Source of the DNA: Uliginosibacterium paludis
GTDB lineage: Bacteria > Pseudomonadota > Gammaproteobacteria > Burkholderiales > Rhodocyclaceae
NCBI RefSeq assembly: GCF_039631355.1
Contig: NZ_JBDIVF010000001.1
Span: forward strand, 434,001 to 498,000
Reading direction: 5' to 3'
Length of the DNA: 64,000 nt
The notes beneath the pieces were generated by a model that did not search any database, was not told where the DNA came from, and saw only the letters and a list, made by a program, of their open reading frames with translations. This document shows positions 8,036-16,668 of this stretch, piece by piece (the first letter of the stretch is position 1; each line of letters starts with the position of its first letter). Position numbers and translations under genes: made by a program.

Positions 8036-9310
8036 TTATTGCCGCTCGAAGGCGCCGAGGTCAGGCGCCGATCCGAGATAGGGCAGACCGACGTCGACGC
8101 CCTTGTCGATCATCTTGCTGGAGGAAGAAAGACGGAACAGGTTGTTGCTCGGCAGGCTGCCGTCGGCATTGCGTGCAGCGGTAGCAAGGCTGGTGTCCAG
8201 GCTGGCGAAATCCGAGCTGCTGGCGGCCAGGCCGGTGTTCCAGGTGTTGTTGGTGGAGGTGGCGTTCGCGATGCTGTCTGCGCTGCCACCGGAGAGCGAG
8301 ATGTTGTTCTTGAAGATGTGCTTCGAACCTGAAGCCACCGCCTGGCCGAAGCCGTAGTTGATGCCGTTCTTGTAGCTGATGTTGTTGTAGACCGTGACGC
8401 TGCCGGTGTTGCTGTTCTGGTCGAAGCCCTTCTTTGTGTTGCCGAAGGCCACCGACTGGGTGATCACGTTGTTTTCGGCCACGTTGTTGCCGCCGAGCTT
8501 GAAGCCGTTGCCGTTTCCGACAAAGCCGCCGTAGCCCCAGCTGTCCACCCCGTTGTTGAAGGCCCAGCTCTTTTCGATCACGACCTTTTCGGTGCTGTCG
8601 AAGGTGTCGAAGCCGTCATCCGAGTTGTTCCAGGCGCGGCAGCCATAGAAATAGTTGCCGGGGCCCTGTGTCTGCTTGGAAGCGAAACCGTCCGCCATGC
8701 CGCCCAGCTTCTTCGGGTCGTAGTTCATGTAGGAATCGGTGTTGATGACATTGGTATATGAGCCGCCCTTGTTGATTTCCAGCCCGCTGTTGCGGTTGTT
8801 GTAGAAGGCGGTGTTCTCGAAAGTGTTGTAGGAACCGGTCACGTAGGCGCCCTGATAGCCGGCGCGGGTGACTGCAATGCCCTTGAAGTACCAGTAGCTG
8901 CCGGTCACATAGAAGCCGTAGGAGCTATCGACATAGGTGTTGGCGGGGAAGGAGAAGTCGATCACCGCGCGGCCGCAGTTGGCCGCCACCATGTAGATCC
9001 TGGCGCTGGCGCTGCCGGACTTCGACAGCGTGATGGTGTTCTTCGCGCCTGCGGTATAGGGAATGGTATAGGTGCCCGGCTGCAGCAGGATCATCTGGCC
9101 TGCCGACACCTTCGACAGCGCGGCCGAGAAGCTCATCGGCGCCGAAAAGCTGGTGCCCGCCCCGCTGGCCGAGCCACCGGGGGTGACGTAATACACCTTG
9201 GACGCGGTAAGGTTGCTGGTCTCGGTGCCGCAGCCGGTGATGGTGACGGCCGAGGCCTGGCCGCCGAAGATGAGCAGGCCGAGGCCCGCAGCAATGAGTG
9301 CGTGATTCAT
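8036..9310 (-). CDS. Secreted pectate lyase, polysaccharide lyase family 9
   Basis: The protein has 424 residues. The signal peptide MNHALIAAGLGLLIFGGQASA is followed by a right-handed parallel beta-helix rich in Asn ladders (for example NVINTDSYMNY and VYNNISYKNG). The calcium/active-site tract of family 9 enzymes is visible as NSDDGFDTFDSTEKVVIE, and GNGFKLGGN supplies the expected catalytic Lys. PelL/PelX-type enzymes cleave polygalacturonate by beta-elimination. The ATG at 9310 has AGGAGACGG just upstream. It is divergent from an RpiB/DhuI-like isomerase at 9661 that could act later in the same pathway. No linker or binding module is present. Confidence 0.9.
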   Translation of the reverse strand: MNHALIAAGLGLLIFGGQASAVTITGCGTETSNLTASKVYYVTPGGSASGAGTSFSAPMSFSAALSKVSAGQMILLQPGTYTIPYTAGAKNTITLSKSGSASARIYMVAANCGRAVIDFSFPANTYVDSSYGFYVTGSYWYFKGIAVTRAGYQGAYVTGSYNTFENTAFYNNRNSGLEINKGGSYTNVINTDSYMNYDPKKLGGMADGFASKQTQGPGNYFYGCRAWNNSDDGFDTFDSTEKVVIEKSWAFNNGVDSWGYGGFVGNGNGFKLGGNNVAENNVITQSVAFGNTKKGFDQNSNTGSVTVYNNISYKNGINYGFGQAVASGSKHIFKNNISLSGGSADSIANATSTNNTWNTGLAASSSDFASLDTSLATAARNADGSLPSNNLFRLSSSSKMIDKGVDVGLPYLGSAPDLGAFERQ

Positions 9311-9660
9311 GTTTCCGTCTCCTGGTCTTGCCTTGTTGGAAGTGTGGGCAGCCTGGCCGCCCGCTGCGGAATACCCGCAGCCCGAAAATGCTATCAGCAC
9401 CCGGTGCGGGGTGGAACGGGCCGCCGGATCGGGCCGCCGGATGGCGCGGATCGCGCTGCCGGCTTGATCCTGCGCATGCTGCATCGCATCAAGCCAAAAT
9501 CAGTTTGCGTTGCAGGCGGCTCAGGTTTACCCTAGCCCCTCTTTCCACCCCGTCCGGCATCAAAGTCCCTGTTTCGCACCGGGATGCCCGGCGGGCGCCA
9601 GAGCGGCAGAATTCCAGTAACCGACGACCTCATGCGTCACATTTTCCAAGGGAGCCTTCC
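9311..9660. other. Divergent promoter region between pectate lyase and isomerase
   Basis: 350 bases between two divergent genes with no supportable coding frame. It contains a near match (12 of 14) to the palindrome seen before the TRAP binding protein, at 9521-9534. Promoters in both directions are expected here. Confidence 0.5.
9521..9534. promoter_or_regulatory. Operator-like motif, near match to TAGGGTTTACCCTA
   Basis: The bases read TCAGGTTTACCCTA, matching 12 of 14 positions of the perfect palindrome at 26361-26374. It lies 126 bases before the isomerase ATG and 210 bases before the family 9 lyase ATG, so one regulator could govern both. The regulator is not identified. Confidence 0.35.
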
Positions 9661-10299
9661 ATGAAGATTGCACTCATCAACGAGAACAGCCAGGCAGCCA
9701 AGAACGAAATCATCTTCAACGCACTGAAGACCGTTGCCGAGCCCCTGGGCCACCAGGTTTTCAACTACGGCATGTACGGCGCTGAAGACAAGGCTTCGCT
9801 GACCTATGTCCAGAACGGCATCCTGGCCGCCATCCTGCTGAACTCCAAGGCTGCCGACTTCGTCGTGACCGGCTGCGGCACCGGCATGGGCGCCATGCTG
9901 GCCCTGAACTCTTTCCCGGGCGTGTTCTGCGGCCTGGTGATCGACCCGACCGACGCTTTCCTGTTCGGCCAGATCAACGACGGCAACGCCATCTCCATGC
10001 CCTACGCCAAGGGCTTCGGCTGGGCTGCCGAGCTGAACCTGCAAGACGTGTACCGCAAGCTGTTCGACGGCGAGCGTGGCCTGGGCTACCCGAAGGAACG
10101 CGCCGCCATCATGGCGAAGAACCGTGGCATCCTGAAGGATGTGAAGGCTTCCACCACCAAGGATCTGGTCAGCGGCCTGAAGGGTCTGGACCAGGAACTG
10201 GTCAAGGGTGCGATCGCTGGCGAGAAGTTCAAGGAATACTTCTTCGCAAACGCCACCGACGAAGGCATCATCGCCTACGTCAAGGGCATCACCGGCTGA
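9661..10299 (+). CDS. RpiB/LacAB-family sugar-phosphate isomerase, possibly DhuI-like uronate isomerase
   Basis: The protein has 212 residues, longer than the usual 150-residue RpiB. It has the RpiB fold start MKIALINENSQ, the active-site loop VTGCGTGMGAMLALN with Cys72, and an extra C-terminal region ending in an FANATDEG tract. This long form resembles RpiB-type proteins found in uronate-degrading bacteria. One such protein, streptococcal DhuI, isomerises 4-deoxy-5-keto-uronate, the product of unsaturated uronic acids. Placement beside a pectate lyase supports that role here, but ribose-5-phosphate or another sugar phosphate remains possible. GGGAG precedes the ATG at 9661; a strong terminator follows. 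Confidence 0.8.
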   Translation: MKIALINENSQAAKNEIIFNALKTVAEPLGHQVFNYGMYGAEDKASLTYVQNGILAAILLNSKAADFVVTGCGTGMGAMLALNSFPGVFCGLVIDPTDAFLFGQINDGNAISMPYAKGFGWAAELNLQDVYRKLFDGERGLGYPKERAAIMAKNRGILKDVKASTTKDLVSGLKGLDQELVKGAIAGEKFKEYFFANATDEGIIAYVKGITG

Positions 10300-10323
10300 T
10301 TGCGCTGCAAGGCCTGATCCACG

Positions 10324-10349
10324 AAAAACCCGCCGCTGGCGGGTTTTTT
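10324..10349 (+). terminator. Rho-independent terminator of the isomerase gene
   Basis: AACCCGCC, loop GCT, GGCGGGTT, followed by a T run; 25 bases after the stop codon. Confidence 0.85.
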
Positions 10350-10515
10350 GTTGCCTGCCGAGTGCAGGCGGTTTTGCTGGCGGAGACCACGGCGCATGGT
10401 GAGTCTTCGGGCAGGCCCGCGCGGCACTGCCGCCTTCCGGTGAGAAGCGATCATGAGACGCCTGCCGGTCGCGCGAGCCTTCACGCTGAGGGAGTCCAGC
10501 CCGGTAGCGTTCATC

Positions 10516-10544
10516 AAAAAGCCCGCCATGACGGCGGGCTTTTT
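10516..10544 (-). terminator. Terminator of argG, symmetrical
   Basis: AAAAAGCCCGCC and GGCGGGCTTTTT form a 12-bp stem with loop ATGAC, 22 bases beyond the argG stop. A and T runs flank it on both sides, so it can work in either direction. Confidence 0.85.
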
Positions 10545-10565
10545 CGGTGCGGCGAACGCTCGCGC

Positions 10566-11912
10566 TTACTTCTGCTCGTCGCCGCCCGTGAGCAGCGGAA
10601 TGCTGCCTTCAGACTGCGCACCCAGCAGGCCGGTACGGCTGTAGATGCCGAGCTTCTGGCGCGTGTCGGAAATATCGAGGTTGCGCATCGTCAGCTGGCC
10701 GATGCGGTCGGCCGGGGTGAAGGCTGCGTCTTCCACCTTCTCCATCGACAGGCGCTCCGGCGCGTAGGTGAGGTTCGGGCTCTCGGTGTTCAGGATCGAG
10801 TAGTCGTTGCCACGGCGCAGTTCCAGCGTGACTTCACCGGTGATGGCGCGGGCCACCCAGCGCTGGGCGGTTTCGCGCAGCATCAGGGTCTGCGGGTCGA
10901 ACCAGCGGCCCTGATACAGCAGGCGGCCGAGCTTCATGCCGTTCATGCGGTACTGCTCGATGGTGTCTTCGTTATGGATGCCGGTGACGAGCCGCTCATA
11001 CACGATGTGCAGCAGGGCCATGCCCGGGGCTTCGTAGATGCCTCGGCTCTTGGCTTCGATGATGCGGTTCTCGATCTGGTCGCACATGCCCAGACCATGA
11101 CGGCCACCGATGATGTTGGCTTCGTTGAAGAGCTCGACCGCGCTGGCAAAGGTCTGGCCGTTGATCGCCACCGGCACGCCTTCTTCGAAACGGACGGTCA
11201 CGGTTTCGTTCTTGACGACCACGTCGTCACGCCAGAAAGCCACGCCCATGATCGGCTTGACGATGTGCATGCCGGCGTTGAGGAACTCCAGATCCTTGGC
11301 TTCGTGCGTGGCGCCGAGCATGTTGGAGTCGGTCGAGTAGGCCTTCTCGACGCTCATCTTGTAGTCGAAGCCGTTGGCGATGAGGTATTCGCTCATTTCC
11401 TTGCGGCCGCCGAGTTCGTCGATGAAGCTCTGGTCCAGCCAGGGCTTGTAGATTTTCAGCGCCGGGTTGGCGAGCAGACCGTAGCGGTAGAAACGCTCGA
11501 TGTCGTTACCCTTGTAGGTCGAACCGTCGCCCCAGATGTTGACGCCGTCTTCCTTCATCGCCACGACCAGCGCAGTGCCGGTGACTGCACGGCCCAGCGG
11601 GGTGGTGTTGAAGTAGGTGGCACCGCCGCTCTTGATGTGGAAAGCACCGCACTGGATGGCGGCAATGCCTTCGGCCACCAGCTGCGGGCGGCAGTCGATC
11701 AGGCGGGCAATCTCGGCGCCGTAGGCGCGGGCCTTGCGCGGGATCTCTTCGTAGTCGGATTCGTCCGGCTGGCCGAGGTTGGCGGTATAGGCACAGGGCA
11801 CGGCCCCCTTGCCGCGCATCCAGTGCACGGCGGCGGAGGTATCAAGGCCGCCCGAAAAGGCGATGCCGACGCGCTCGCCGGCGGGAATCTTCTGGAGGAT
11901 GGTTGCGGTCAC
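10566..11912 (-). CDS. argG: Argininosuccinate synthase
   Basis: The protein has 448 residues, the length of the long E. coli-type ArgG (447). It joins citrulline and aspartate with ATP to argininosuccinate in arginine synthesis, in the cytoplasm. The N-terminal ATP pyrophosphatase loop AFSGGLDTSAA is near residue 17. Further typical tracts are NIWGDGSTYKGNDIERFYRY and EAKDLEFL. I choose the GTG at 11912 because TATILQKIPAGERVGIAF then aligns with the E. coli N-terminus. The upstream ATG at 11951 would overlap a likely -10 box (TACAAT, 11950-11955), which would make it promoter rather than coding sequence. No attenuation or ArgR site is evident. Confidence 0.95.
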   Translation of the reverse strand: MTATILQKIPAGERVGIAFSGGLDTSAAVHWMRGKGAVPCAYTANLGQPDESDYEEIPRKARAYGAEIARLIDCRPQLVAEGIAAIQCGAFHIKSGGATYFNTTPLGRAVTGTALVVAMKEDGVNIWGDGSTYKGNDIERFYRYGLLANPALKIYKPWLDQSFIDELGGRKEMSEYLIANGFDYKMSVEKAYSTDSNMLGATHEAKDLEFLNAGMHIVKPIMGVAFWRDDVVVKNETVTVRFEEGVPVAINGQTFASAVELFNEANIIGGRHGLGMCDQIENRIIEAKSRGIYEAPGMALLHIVYERLVTGIHNEDTIEQYRMNGMKLGRLLYQGRWFDPQTLMLRETAQRWVARAITGEVTLELRRGNDYSILNTESPNLTYAPERLSMEKVEDAAFTPADRIGQLTMRNLDISDTRQKLGIYSRTGLLGAQSEGSIPLLTGGDEQK

Positions 11913-11949
11913 GTCAGACGTCTCGGACAGGGAGTCAAATGAAGCGCGC

Positions 11950-11955
11950 ATTGTA
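11950..11955 (-). promoter_or_regulatory. Probable -10 box of argG
   Basis: TACAAT on the minus strand, 37 bases before the preferred GTG. The best -35-like hexamer, TTGCCG at 11977-11982, is 21 bases away, which is longer than ideal. Confidence 0.4.
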
Positions 11956-12039
11956 GCGCGTCCCCGCCCCTGCGTCCGGCAAGGGCGGAAGCACATCGTG
12001 CGCGGGGTTCCACACGGACTCCCGCGAACGCCCGGCGTC

Positions 12040-13605
12040 TCAGCGCGTCACGCTCAGGCTGCTGCCGGTGGCAAAGGCGCCCAGCGTGGCGTCCCAGCCC
12101 TGCCCGGCACTGCTGTTGTCGGCGTTGGCCGGGCGGATCGCGTAGCGCACATCAGACGCCAGCAGCGGATCGGGGAAGGCGATCAGCAGGTCGTAAGTGC
12201 CTGCCGCCTGCCCTGCCGGCACCATCGCCGTGAGTGCGGCCACGCTGGTGTCCCCGGGCAGCCAGCCGCGTGGGTCCGAGCCGGTGGCATCGATCTGCGT
12301 TACGGCCAGCGTCGAACGGTTGCGCAGCAGCACGCGAATGCCGCGCGGATTGAAAGGGCGCGCCCAGCCGGCGTTGAGCACCGTGAGCGACAGCGGCAGG
12401 GCCGCCCCCGCCGCCACGCTCGCCGGATGACTGCTCTTCACCAGTTGCAGGCGGTAGCCCATCTTGCGGCGCACTTCGGCCATGCAGCCCTGGCTCGTCC
12501 AGTTTTCATGGAACAGGGGCCGGTAGTACTCGTCGTTCAGGTAGCTCAGGTGATAGCGCGCGCCTTCGCCGAGGATGTCATCACAGCTCGTGCGGGCCAC
12601 GGCTCCGCTCTCGTCCGCGGGATTGCAGGTCTCGCCGCCGAAGGGCGCGAGCCCGCTCATCGAGGCGACGTAGCTGCGTTGCGTGGCACGGGTGGCAGCA
12701 CTGTCGGAATAGGTGCCGACGTCGGTGTCGCTGGCGAGGAAGCAGTCGTTGTGCATGCCAAGCCGGTAATTGCCGGCCAGCACCGACGAGAGTGCGGGCA
12801 GGGTCGGTGTCCACTCCATCAGGTAGCCGGCATAGCGGATCTGCACGAAGCGGCTGGCGGGCACCGCGGCCAGCAGTGCATCACGAACGCTGGCGCGGCT
12901 CGAGGCAGTCAGCAGATTGTTCGACGAGGTGTGCCACTCGCCCCAGGCACCGATGAAACCGGCCTGCACGAAGGCGATCACATCGGCATTGCGTGTGAGC
13001 ACCGGTGCGAGTTGCGCGAGGTGCGCCTGCACCTGGGCAAGACTCGCATCCTGCGCATTCTGGTAGCCGGTTTCGTCTTCCGGATAGTTGTAGGCGGCGC
13101 GAATGACGAGCTTCACGCCATTGGCGCGGGCATTCGCAAAACTCGCATCCAGCTTGGTGAGCAGGCTGTCCGGCAGGGTCGTGCTGCGGTAGCTGTCGAG
13201 GCGCAGCAGCGAATAAACCAGGCGATAGCCGCTGGTGTAGGCATCCTTCATGTCGGCCGAGGTCACCGCGTCCAGTCCCGCCCAGGTCCAGCGATAGAAG
13301 CCGCGCTCCGGATTGGGCAGGTCTTCGGTACTGGCGGCAAAGCTCGCGCTCACGCCGTAATCGACCGCGGCGGCAACGCTGGATGACGCCGCCGACGAGG
13401 CGCTGGACGCCGAAGCCGCGGACGAGGCCGCCCGGGAGGAAGCCACCGAGGAGGTACTGAGCGCAGACGACTGCGAGGACGAAGCCACCGAACCGGTCGT
13501 GCCGGCAGTGCCGTCACCGCCACCTCCACCGCCACAGGCGCTCAAGAGGATCAGGAGCGCAGCAGTCAGCGCGGACAAGGGGTGGCGAGGCAGCATCTTC
13601 ATCAT
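12040..13605 (-). CDS. Lipoprotein with serine linker and DUF4874/DUF4832 domains
   Basis: The protein has 521 residues. The signal ends in the lipobox LLSAC, followed by a glycine run and a Ser/Ala-rich linker to about residue 85. The remainder resembles DUF4874 joined to DUF4832, a pair found in secreted proteins of polysaccharide degraders. It starts with NPERGFYRW, continues with a TIM-barrel-like core (FVQAGFIGAWGEWH), and ends in a beta-sandwich (LPLSLTVLNAGWARPFNPRG). The barrel suggests a glycoside-hydrolase-like surface enzyme or binding protein, but no catalytic assignment is possible by eye. The first of two adjacent ATGs is used. The linker style matches the other secreted proteins in the window. 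Confidence 0.8.
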   Translation of the reverse strand: MMKMLPRHPLSALTAALLILLSACGGGGGGDGTAGTTGSVASSSQSSALSTSSVASSRAASSAASASSASSAASSSVAAAVDYGVSASFAASTEDLPNPERGFYRWTWAGLDAVTSADMKDAYTSGYRLVYSLLRLDSYRSTTLPDSLLTKLDASFANARANGVKLVIRAAYNYPEDETGYQNAQDASLAQVQAHLAQLAPVLTRNADVIAFVQAGFIGAWGEWHTSSNNLLTASSRASVRDALLAAVPASRFVQIRYAGYLMEWTPTLPALSSVLAGNYRLGMHNDCFLASDTDVGTYSDSAATRATQRSYVASMSGLAPFGGETCNPADESGAVARTSCDDILGEGARYHLSYLNDEYYRPLFHENWTSQGCMAEVRRKMGYRLQLVKSSHPASVAAGAALPLSLTVLNAGWARPFNPRGIRVLLRNRSTLAVTQIDATGSDPRGWLPGDTSVAALTAMVPAGQAAGTYDLLIAFPDPLLASDVRYAIRPANADNSSAGQGWDATLGAFATGSSLSVTR

Positions 13606-13797
13606 TCGGCTTGAAACAGGATCAGGCCGCAGTGTGCCGCGCGCCGCACGCGCAGCCCTTGCCGGATGGCCGCTCGGGCCAGCCGCGCAGCGCACGGCAC
13701 CGGGGTAAGCCCTGAGCCGTGTCTGCCCGCCTGTTCATGCCCGGATCCGGGCGGCCTGCCACATAGTGGGGCTCATCCAATCCCCCGGAGGCCGGGC

Positions 13798-15069
13798 ATG
13801 GGAAACACTTCAGACACCGCTTCACTGGCCAGGCTGCTGCCGACCCAGGTGCCGGCCGACGGCATCTCGGCGGAAATCGACCGCATCCTGCGTGCGGTGC
13901 GCGCGCATCTCGACATGGATGTCGCATTCGTATCCGAGTTCATGGACGACGTCCGGATCTTCCGGCATGTCGACGCGGCGGGCTGGACGCCGGTGCAGAC
14001 CGGAGACGCCATTCCGCTGGACGCCGGCTACTGCAAGCGCGTGGTGGAAGGCATCCTGCCCCGGTTGATCCCCGACACCGCCCAGGTGCCGGCCGCGGTG
14101 GCGATTCCCGAGACCGCGGCGGTACCGATCGGCGCACACATCTCGGTGCCGGTGCGGCTCTCGGACGGCCGCCTCTACGGCACCTTCTGCTGCTTCGGCT
14201 TCAAGGCCGAACCCACGCTCAACGAGCGCGACCTGCGCATCATGGAAACCTTCGGCGAACTGGTGGCCTTCCAGGTCGAGCGCCAGATCTGCCTCCAGCA
14301 TGTGCAGGAAGAGAAACGCGCGCGGGTCAGCGCGGTTCTCGACCAGGGCGGGCCGCAGATCCTGTTCCAGCCCATCTGCCGCCTGAGCGACGGCGAGCTT
14401 GTCGGCGTGGAAAGCCTGTCGCGCTTTCCCTCCGGACCGGACGCCGACCCGGAAACCTGGTTCAGCGACGCAAACGAGGCAGGCATGGGCCTGGCGCTCG
14501 AAACCAGTGCGATCCGCAATGCCCTGCAGGCGCTCGGGCAACTGCCCGACTCGCTCTACCTGGCGGTGAACGCCTCACCCGAAACCCTCATGGACGCCAG
14601 CTTCGACGCCCTGTTCCAGGATGTCGATCCGACACGGATCGTGCTCGAGCTGACCGAGCATGTCAGGGTGCGCGACTATGCCGGCCTGATGCAGCGCATT
14701 GCGCGGCTGCGCGCGCGCGGCATGCGGCTCTCGGTGGATGATGCCGGTGCCGGTTACGCCAGCATGCGGCACATCCTCAATCTGCATCCCGAGATGATCA
14801 AGCTCGACGTGAGCCTGACCCGCGGCATCGACCAGGACCCGGCCCGCCGGGCGCTGGCCGCCGCGCTGATCGATTTCGGCCGCCAGACCGGCTGCAGCGT
14901 GCTGGCAGAAGGCATCGAGACGCCCGCCGAATATGCGCTGCTGGGCAAGCTCGGCGCCACCAACGCGCAGGGCTTCTACCTCAGCCCGCCGCTGCAGCTG
15001 CCCGAGTTGCTGCGCTTTGCCCACGACCACCGGATCGCAAGCCCGGCGGGGCGGCGAAGCGAAGCCTGA
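13798..15069 (+). CDS. GAF-EAL protein, probable c-di-GMP phosphodiesterase
   Basis: The protein has 423 residues and is cytoplasmic. A GAF domain spans about residues 15-165 (ISVPVRLSDGRLYGTFCCFG). A short helix connects to an EAL domain. The signature motif is VESLSRF (205-209), so EAL reads ESL, but the metal-binding Glu is kept. NASPETL, LELTEH, DDAGAGYAS, KLDVSLT and EGIETP are also present, so hydrolysis of c-di-GMP to pGpG is plausible. In the metal-binding loop the usual DDFG is DDAG. GGAGG stands seven bases before the ATG at 13798. It is convergent with the sugar symporter at 15082. Confidence 0.88.
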   Translation: MGNTSDTASLARLLPTQVPADGISAEIDRILRAVRAHLDMDVAFVSEFMDDVRIFRHVDAAGWTPVQTGDAIPLDAGYCKRVVEGILPRLIPDTAQVPAAVAIPETAAVPIGAHISVPVRLSDGRLYGTFCCFGFKAEPTLNERDLRIMETFGELVAFQVERQICLQHVQEEKRARVSAVLDQGGPQILFQPICRLSDGELVGVESLSRFPSGPDADPETWFSDANEAGMGLALETSAIRNALQALGQLPDSLYLAVNASPETLMDASFDALFQDVDPTRIVLELTEHVRVRDYAGLMQRIARLRARGMRLSVDDAGAGYASMRHILNLHPEMIKLDVSLTRGIDQDPARRALAAALIDFGRQTGCSVLAEGIETPAEYALLGKLGATNAQGFYLSPPLQLPELLRFAHDHRIASPAGRRSEA

Positions 15070-15081
15070 GCGGCAAGGCGC

Positions 15082-16353
15082 TCAGCGCGGCCGCGCGCCG
15101 GCGCTGCCATACCAGGCGATGTAGAGGTAGCACAGCGCCGGAATGATGAAGGACGGCATCAGGCCGAAGCTGTCCGCCCCCCAGCCCTGCAGCAGTGGCA
15201 CTACCGCACCGCCCACGATGGCCATGCAGAGCATGCCCGAGCCTTCGCTGGTGAAGCGGCCGAGGCGCGCTACCGCAAGCGAGAAGATCGTGGGGAACAT
15301 GATCGAATTGAAAAGACCGATCGACAGCATGGCCCACATCGCGAGCCGCCCCTGCAGCAGGATCGCCAGGGCCAGCAGCGCAATGTTGAACAAGGCATTG
15401 AAGGCGAGCAGGCGGGTGGCCGGAATCCGCTGCATGAGCGCGCTGCCGACGAAGCGTCCGACCATCGCGCAGCCCCAGTAGATCGACAGGTAGCGGCCGG
15501 CGACCTCCGGCGGCAGGCCTGCGATCGAGGGCTGCCCCATCACCGCGACCAGCAGACTGCCGATTGAGACCTCGGCCCCCACATACGCGAAGATGCCCAG
15601 CGCGCCCAGCACCAGATGCGGGTACTGCCAGATGCTGCGGCGGGCCGGCAGCGCGTCGCCATCGTCGGCACCGGCTTCGCCGGTCCCCCGGGGCAGCCTG
15701 AAGACCGCGATGAACACCGCAATCGCACCGAGCACGGCAGCGAGTACCAGATAGGGATGCTGGACGGCGTTGAGCTGGGCCTGCTCATACGCGGCAAGCT
15801 CTGTCGCAGACAAGGCCTGCAGCTCCGGGGCCGATTTCACGGCGACGGCCAGGATGAAAGCCGCGCCCAGGGCCGGGCCCACCGTGGTGCCCAGCGAGTT
15901 GAAGGCCTGGGTCAGGTTGAGCCGGCTGGAGGCGGTTTCCGGCGAGCCGAGCGCAGTCACGAAGGGATTGGCCGCGACCTGCAGGAAGGCGATACCACTG
16001 GCAAGCACGAAGAGCGCACCGAGAAACAGCGGATAGGACTTCATGCCGGCCGCCGGGTAGAACATCAGGCAACCGCTGGCCGCGATCAGCAGGCCCATCA
16101 GGATGCCGCCCTTGTAGCCGATTTTCTCGACCACCACGCCCGCCGGGAAAGACATCACGAAATAGGCCATGAAAAAGCAGAACTGCACCAGCATGGCCTG
16201 CATGTAGTTCAGCGTGAAGAGTGCCTTGAGATGCGGGATCAGGATGTCATTGAGTGAGGTGATCAACCCCCACATGAAGAACAGCACCGTCAGCGCGATC
16301 AGCGCACTGCGGTTGCTGGAAGGCGTTGATGCCTGCCCGTGTTGCGGATTCAT
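15082..16353 (-). CDS. FucP/GluP-type sugar:H+ symporter (major facilitator family)
   Basis: The protein has 423 residues with about 12 membrane helices. The N-terminal tract FFMWGLITSLNDILIPHLK is the hallmark of the fucose/glucose-galactose permease branch. LQVAANPFVTALG and SRLNLTQAFNSLGT in helix 4-5 are also typical. It should import a monosaccharide with protons through the inner membrane. The exact sugar cannot be read from sequence. GGAGG precedes the ATG at 16353. No catabolic gene is directly attached, but several pectinolytic genes in the window suggest use on plant-derived sugars. Confidence 0.88.
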   Translation of the reverse strand: MNPQHGQASTPSSNRSALIALTVLFFMWGLITSLNDILIPHLKALFTLNYMQAMLVQFCFFMAYFVMSFPAGVVVEKIGYKGGILMGLLIAASGCLMFYPAAGMKSYPLFLGALFVLASGIAFLQVAANPFVTALGSPETASSRLNLTQAFNSLGTTVGPALGAAFILAVAVKSAPELQALSATELAAYEQAQLNAVQHPYLVLAAVLGAIAVFIAVFRLPRGTGEAGADDGDALPARRSIWQYPHLVLGALGIFAYVGAEVSIGSLLVAVMGQPSIAGLPPEVAGRYLSIYWGCAMVGRFVGSALMQRIPATRLLAFNALFNIALLALAILLQGRLAMWAMLSIGLFNSIMFPTIFSLAVARLGRFTSEGSGMLCMAIVGGAVVPLLQGWGADSFGLMPSFIIPALCYLYIAWYGSAGARPR

Positions 16354-16668
16354 GCCATTCCTCCATCCTGAAACAAGCCTGCCGGCGTACCCGGCGAGGG
16401 AGCAAGCTTGCCACGCGGCGGGCGGAACAACCATCGTGCGGAGATTAAAAACAGGCGCCCGCACAGACCCGCCGGAGCGCAATCCTGCCTCTGCCGGCGA
16501 AAAGGTTTTTGCCGCTCATCCCGCTTCCTGCGCCGCCAGCGCATCCGTCCCGCGCGCCGATCGCCGGGCGACGATCGGCGGCATGGCAGCCCCGCATAAT
16601 CCGCCGTCATATGCGCCCACTCGCCCGCCCGGGCTCAACGCGAGGCGCCGGAAAGGGAGTTCAGCGAG

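Noticed and set aside
10362..11942. 526-codon open frame opposite argG
   Set aside because: argG on the other strand is unmistakable; this frame is its shadow.
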